A DNA stretch of 64,000 nucleotides from Welwitschia mirabilis. Lineage: Eukaryota > Gnetophyta > Gnetopsida > Welwitschiales. Below are positions 60,911 through 64,000 of this stretch, in pieces. The DNA lies in NCBI GenBank assembly GCA_051453625.1, contig JBOZIK010000001.1:180724526-180788525 (forward strand), read 5' to 3'. Position numbers and translations under genes: made by a program. The stretch's first letter is position 1. Each line of letters starts with the position of its first letter. The notes under the pieces are model-generated. The model did not search any database, was not told the DNA's origin, and saw nothing but the letters and a program-made list of their open reading frames with translations.

Positions 60911-61739
60911 TTTTGACAAACTAAATTGCTAACAAATTGAGCTGAGAAGACTTTACTAGGGATGGTTTATTTTTGTTTTCTTCTTATTAAGTCTTTTCAT
61001 AGTTTTGAATACCTTGGGATTTTTTACAAAAGTTTCCAAAATGATAAGTTGATACTTAAATTTTGCATTAAGGCTTTTAGATGATCATAAAAAATATGGT
61101 TTGTGTTAAGCCTATCAAGCTATGGGGTAGTAGGTTTCTTTTGTAAAAGGTCTTTATTTTTATTATTTAATGAAGAAGGAAAAGAATGGTTTTCTAAGAT
61201 TTTTATGTCCTCTTCCTCATCATTTTTATTACTTTGTGATATTAAAGCCTCATGAGTAGAAGAAGTTGTGTCATTTCCTCTTCTTATACCACTTCACAAT
61301 CTTTTCTTATTTCATTTGGGTTCGGTAAAGATTGAGTGGCAAGAGATCTTTGTGATCTTTAGTTGGCGAGCATAGTTTGTTGTAGGATTCTTACAAGGTT
61401 TTCTATGTTGGTATTTATCTTTTTAATGAGTTTGTCTTTTCTTATGATTTTCTCAACTTCTCAATAGAATTACTAAGAGGATCACTATGGTTTTAGGAGT
61501 TGGATGAGCTTTCTAAGTCATTTGAGTTATTAGATGGAAAGTTTGAGTTTTAAAATCTATTTTGAAGGGTTGGAAGTTAGGATGATTTGTTTAAAAAATT
61601 CTAGAGTTGGGTTGTTCACTCATCTTATGTAGAAATTTGTTGTAATTTTGGACTTGTATTTGATTTTGGTTTTGGTTGTAGTTTGAAGATCTTTAGTTAA
61701 AGCACAAACTTCTTTATAAATTTTCTCTTTGTAAGTTGG

Positions 61740-62570
61740 AAGTAAGAGACATTATTTAGTAACATGTTAACTATATTCACACAAATCACAGGTAGGAACT
61801 ACAACTTCACTTTTCTTGGTAGCCATCTTAGCATTAAGAATCATTTTATTGTATTTTTCTAAGATAGAGGTAAAATACTTTATGACATTGATTAGTTCAT
61901 TTTTGGTTCTTGTTTCATTTTTCTTATCTTTACATCCTTTAGATCTTTAATGATTTAGCCTACAATTCAGTTTTCTCTAGGTGAGGGTTAGGCCATGTTT
62001 AAATCACTTCTAACAAATCTTTCAACACTTTCCAAGCATCATCTGTGGTTTGGTTCAATAAGTTTCCTCCACATAAAAAATCTACAAGTTTCTTTGTGTG
62101 ACTGTTTAATCCCCTATAAAAATAGTCCATGAGTTTTACCTGTGAAAAAGCATCTACAGGATTTGAACGTAAAGCAACAAAGAATATTCCATAGGTAGAT
62201 GCATAATATTTATTAGGCATTTATTGGAAGTTTGTAACTTCATTCTTATGCTTTTGAATGGTGGTTTCACTTATAAATCTCTTAATGAAGGCTTTCTCAA
62301 CTTAACTTAAAAATTTTAGACTTTTGTGGGGAATCATTATAAGTCATAGTTTTACTTTATCTCTTAAAGTAATGAGGAAAATGACCATGTAGGTTCTATT
62401 ACTTATATGTTTTATACCATTTCCAGAAGTGAGGATTAGTTATTCTATATCGACGATGTGTTGTAAAGAATCTTTGTCGAGTTCTCCCCTAAAGGTAAGA
62501 TATGCATTTAGGTTATGGAGTTCAACATTATCATCATCAAGAGATAAGTCAAAAGGAGTTTGGATTTCAT
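61740..62570 (-). pseudogene. gag of E3, degenerate
   Basis: Pieces on the - strand: LDDDNVELHNLNAYLTF (62500-62560), an open frame of 73 codons (61999-62220) with VKLMDYFYRGLNSHTKKL, CGGNLLNQTTDDAWKVL, and a zinc knuckle C-x2-C-x4-H-x4-C with two stops inside it (61743-61800). It aligns piece by piece with the + strand gag at 47346-48300. Confidence 0.75.
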
Positions 62571-62907
62571 GTTTCTTATTTGCTATGAGATCTCTAAGGG
62601 TGACATTGACATTAGTATGAGCAAGAGTCGTTGTAGGGGCTCCAATGAGAAGAGATTAGATTTGGTAAGATAAGTTCTTTTGATTTTAGAAGGAGGTAGA
62701 CATGGTAGAAAAATTAGACTCTGCAGAATTGGAAGTAGAAATTATAAGAAATTCAAAATATTGCATACCTTTGCTATTTTTACCTATTTTAGTTTCTAGA
62801 TCTTTCAAAAATTCTCTGGTAATTTTAATAATAAATAGCCGCTTTCTCTAGTATTTTTTTTTCTTATTAAATTTTACCATTCATTCTTAGTCTTGGATAT
62901 AAAGAGT

Positions 62908-63172
62908 GTCATCCTTACCATCATCTAGACAATATCTTGGATGATAAAAAACACAAAAACCACAAAAAACGAAAAAGCAAAAAATAGAAATAAAAGCCTA
63001 AATCCATAGAAAACTCTGAAAGTAGATTGTTATTCTATTAAGTCATCTAGACGATAAAGAGAACGATGCAAAAAACCTTAAAAATTTATAACAAAAAAAG
63101 TGAAATAGGAAACTCACAGCACAGAGGCCGTCTTCACTACACATCATCTAGATGATGAAGCAGACGAATGAT
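62908..63172. repeat. Three dyad-symmetric units in the leader of E3
   Basis: Units at 62908-62945, 63042-63068 and 63128-63172. The last contains ATCATCTAGATGAT, a perfect 14-base palindrome, flanked by CCGTC and GACGAATGAT. They lie between the primer-binding region and gag, as in E2. Confidence 0.65.
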
Positions 63173-63356
63173 TTTTATTGCAAAATAGAAAATAGATTTT
63201 TATTTGAAAAATTAAAAATTGACTCTATGAAAAGGAAAAGACTATGCTACAGGTAATAATACACTGCTACTGTAGTAAGCATCCAAATTAAAATACTTAT
63301 CAAAGTAACAAAAACTCTTAAACTCTAAGTAGCCTTCCTCAGTAACAACATCAAGA

Positions 63357-64000
63357 TGTTGCATTGCATATTTATACAACATTTACATCCTTAGTAGAAT
63401 ACTATTAATCATAAATGATAATGCACAAACATAACACACTAGTATAGATTGGAGTAACACAAATGTCATAATCCATTAAAGGCCAAAGTAGGAAATAAAA
63501 GAGTTACTTTCCACAAAGAAATTCTTGCATCGTAATCTATAAGAATAACTTGTATTACATGAAAGTAAAATAAAACATACTCACGCAAAGCTAATATATA
63601 TATATATAAAAAAAATGCACCTAACCCTAACTAATCAAGCACAACCTTAACAAAGGTTGCCCTTATAATCTATATCACTAGAAAAACTATTACCAAATTA
63701 AAAGCAACATAAGATATGAGGGTGAGAAATGATCACATATTAAAAGCATAAAAGGAAATGTTTTGTATTATTAATCAAATCAAATTTGTGTTACAAAGCA
63801 GCCACACCTTAATAGAGGAACCATCATTCAACACTAAGAAAATATCTCTTTGAAACTACAAGATGGATCTCTGACCCTTCGGTCTCCTATCATGAGAATT
63901 TTAGGTATAAATTAAGACAAGTAGGAGTTAAGGATAAGATCTTTATTTATTGACTCAAATACAAAACAAAAAAGGTGGAAAGGTGTGGGTAAATCATAAC
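63357..64000 (-). repeat. 5' LTR of element E3 (incomplete at window edge)
   Basis: It is homologous to 48301-48930. The inner end (63357 on the + strand) reads TGTTGCATTGC, so the LTR ends ...GCAACA on the - strand, followed by TCTTGATGTTGTTACTGAGG as possible primer-binding site. The U3 part lies outside the window. Confidence 0.75.

Larger units (their letters stand above)
48301..64000 (-). mobile_element. Athila-like Ty3/gypsy element E3, runs off the right edge
   Basis: Read on the - strand from the right edge: 5' LTR (63357 to beyond 64000), leader with three dyad units (62908-63172), gag (61740-62570), protease (60690-60910), reverse transcriptase (59010-59990), RNase H (58640-59000), integrase (57180-58470), a second partial pol (52300-56580), a degenerate extra ORF (50100-51120), a polypurine tract and the 3' LTR (48301-49389). 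The motif FMDDFSIYA and the domain order point to the Athila branch of Ty3/gypsy. The second pol copy lies across a 100-N gap and ends where its partner continues, so it is likely an assembly artefact. LTRs differ at about one base in six over a stretch I compared, so the insertion is old or the pair is mismatched. All frames are broken. Confidence 0.75.

Overview
The window is nuclear DNA from a seed plant with an AT-rich, repeat-loaded genome. A gymnosperm or other large-genome plant is plausible, but the sequence does not name a species. It holds one host gene that looks intact, a three-exon ARGONAUTE7 (AGO7/ZIPPY) homologue on the + strand at 31829-35941. The gene sits in an island of higher GC, roughly 30.5-36.9 kb. 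Almost everything else is decayed transposon sequence or AT-rich DNA with no recognisable gene.

Layout. 1-3.9 kb: AT-rich, no gene. 3.92-4.72 kb: a broken fragment of a plastid dicarboxylate (2-oxoglutarate/malate) translocator gene on the - strand, directly followed by what reads as the end of a CACTA (En/Spm) DNA transposon with hairpin subterminal repeats; this looks like a captured gene fragment. 4.72-11.89 kb: 3' part of an Athila-like Ty3/gypsy element on the + strand (E1: integrase, degenerate extra ORF, 3' LTR). 12.55-18.95 kb: an L1-type LINE relic on the + strand. 22.85-24.25 kb: ORF1 of a second LINE. 24.25-30.5 kb: AT-rich DNA with tRNA-derived SINE-like copies. 30.5-36.9 kb: AGO7 and its flanks. 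36.9-45.6 kb: AT-rich DNA with one more SINE-like copy and small tandem repeats. 45.9-48.3 kb: 5' part (LTR, leader, gag) of a + strand Athila-like element (E2). From 48,301 to beyond the right edge: a - strand element of the same family (E3) that appears to be inserted into the gag of E2.

AGO7 is known to load miR390 and drive TAS3 trans-acting siRNA production, which restrains ARF3/ARF4. The protein here is 1080 residues by my splicing, has PAZ, MID and PIWI regions and all four DEDH slicer residues, and carries an unusual Gln/Pro-rich loop in PIWI.

Two patterns deserve most attention. First, about eight copies of a dyad-symmetric unit of roughly 40 bases, built around TCATCTAGATGA and spaced about 100 bases apart, lie in the U3 and untranslated leader of the Athila-like elements. 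I know of no named element that matches it. Second, every gap of exactly 100 Ns is flanked by a direct near-repeat of the sequence next to it (from 40 bases to over 4 kb). This points to unmerged overlapping contig ends, so several apparent duplications here are probably assembly products.
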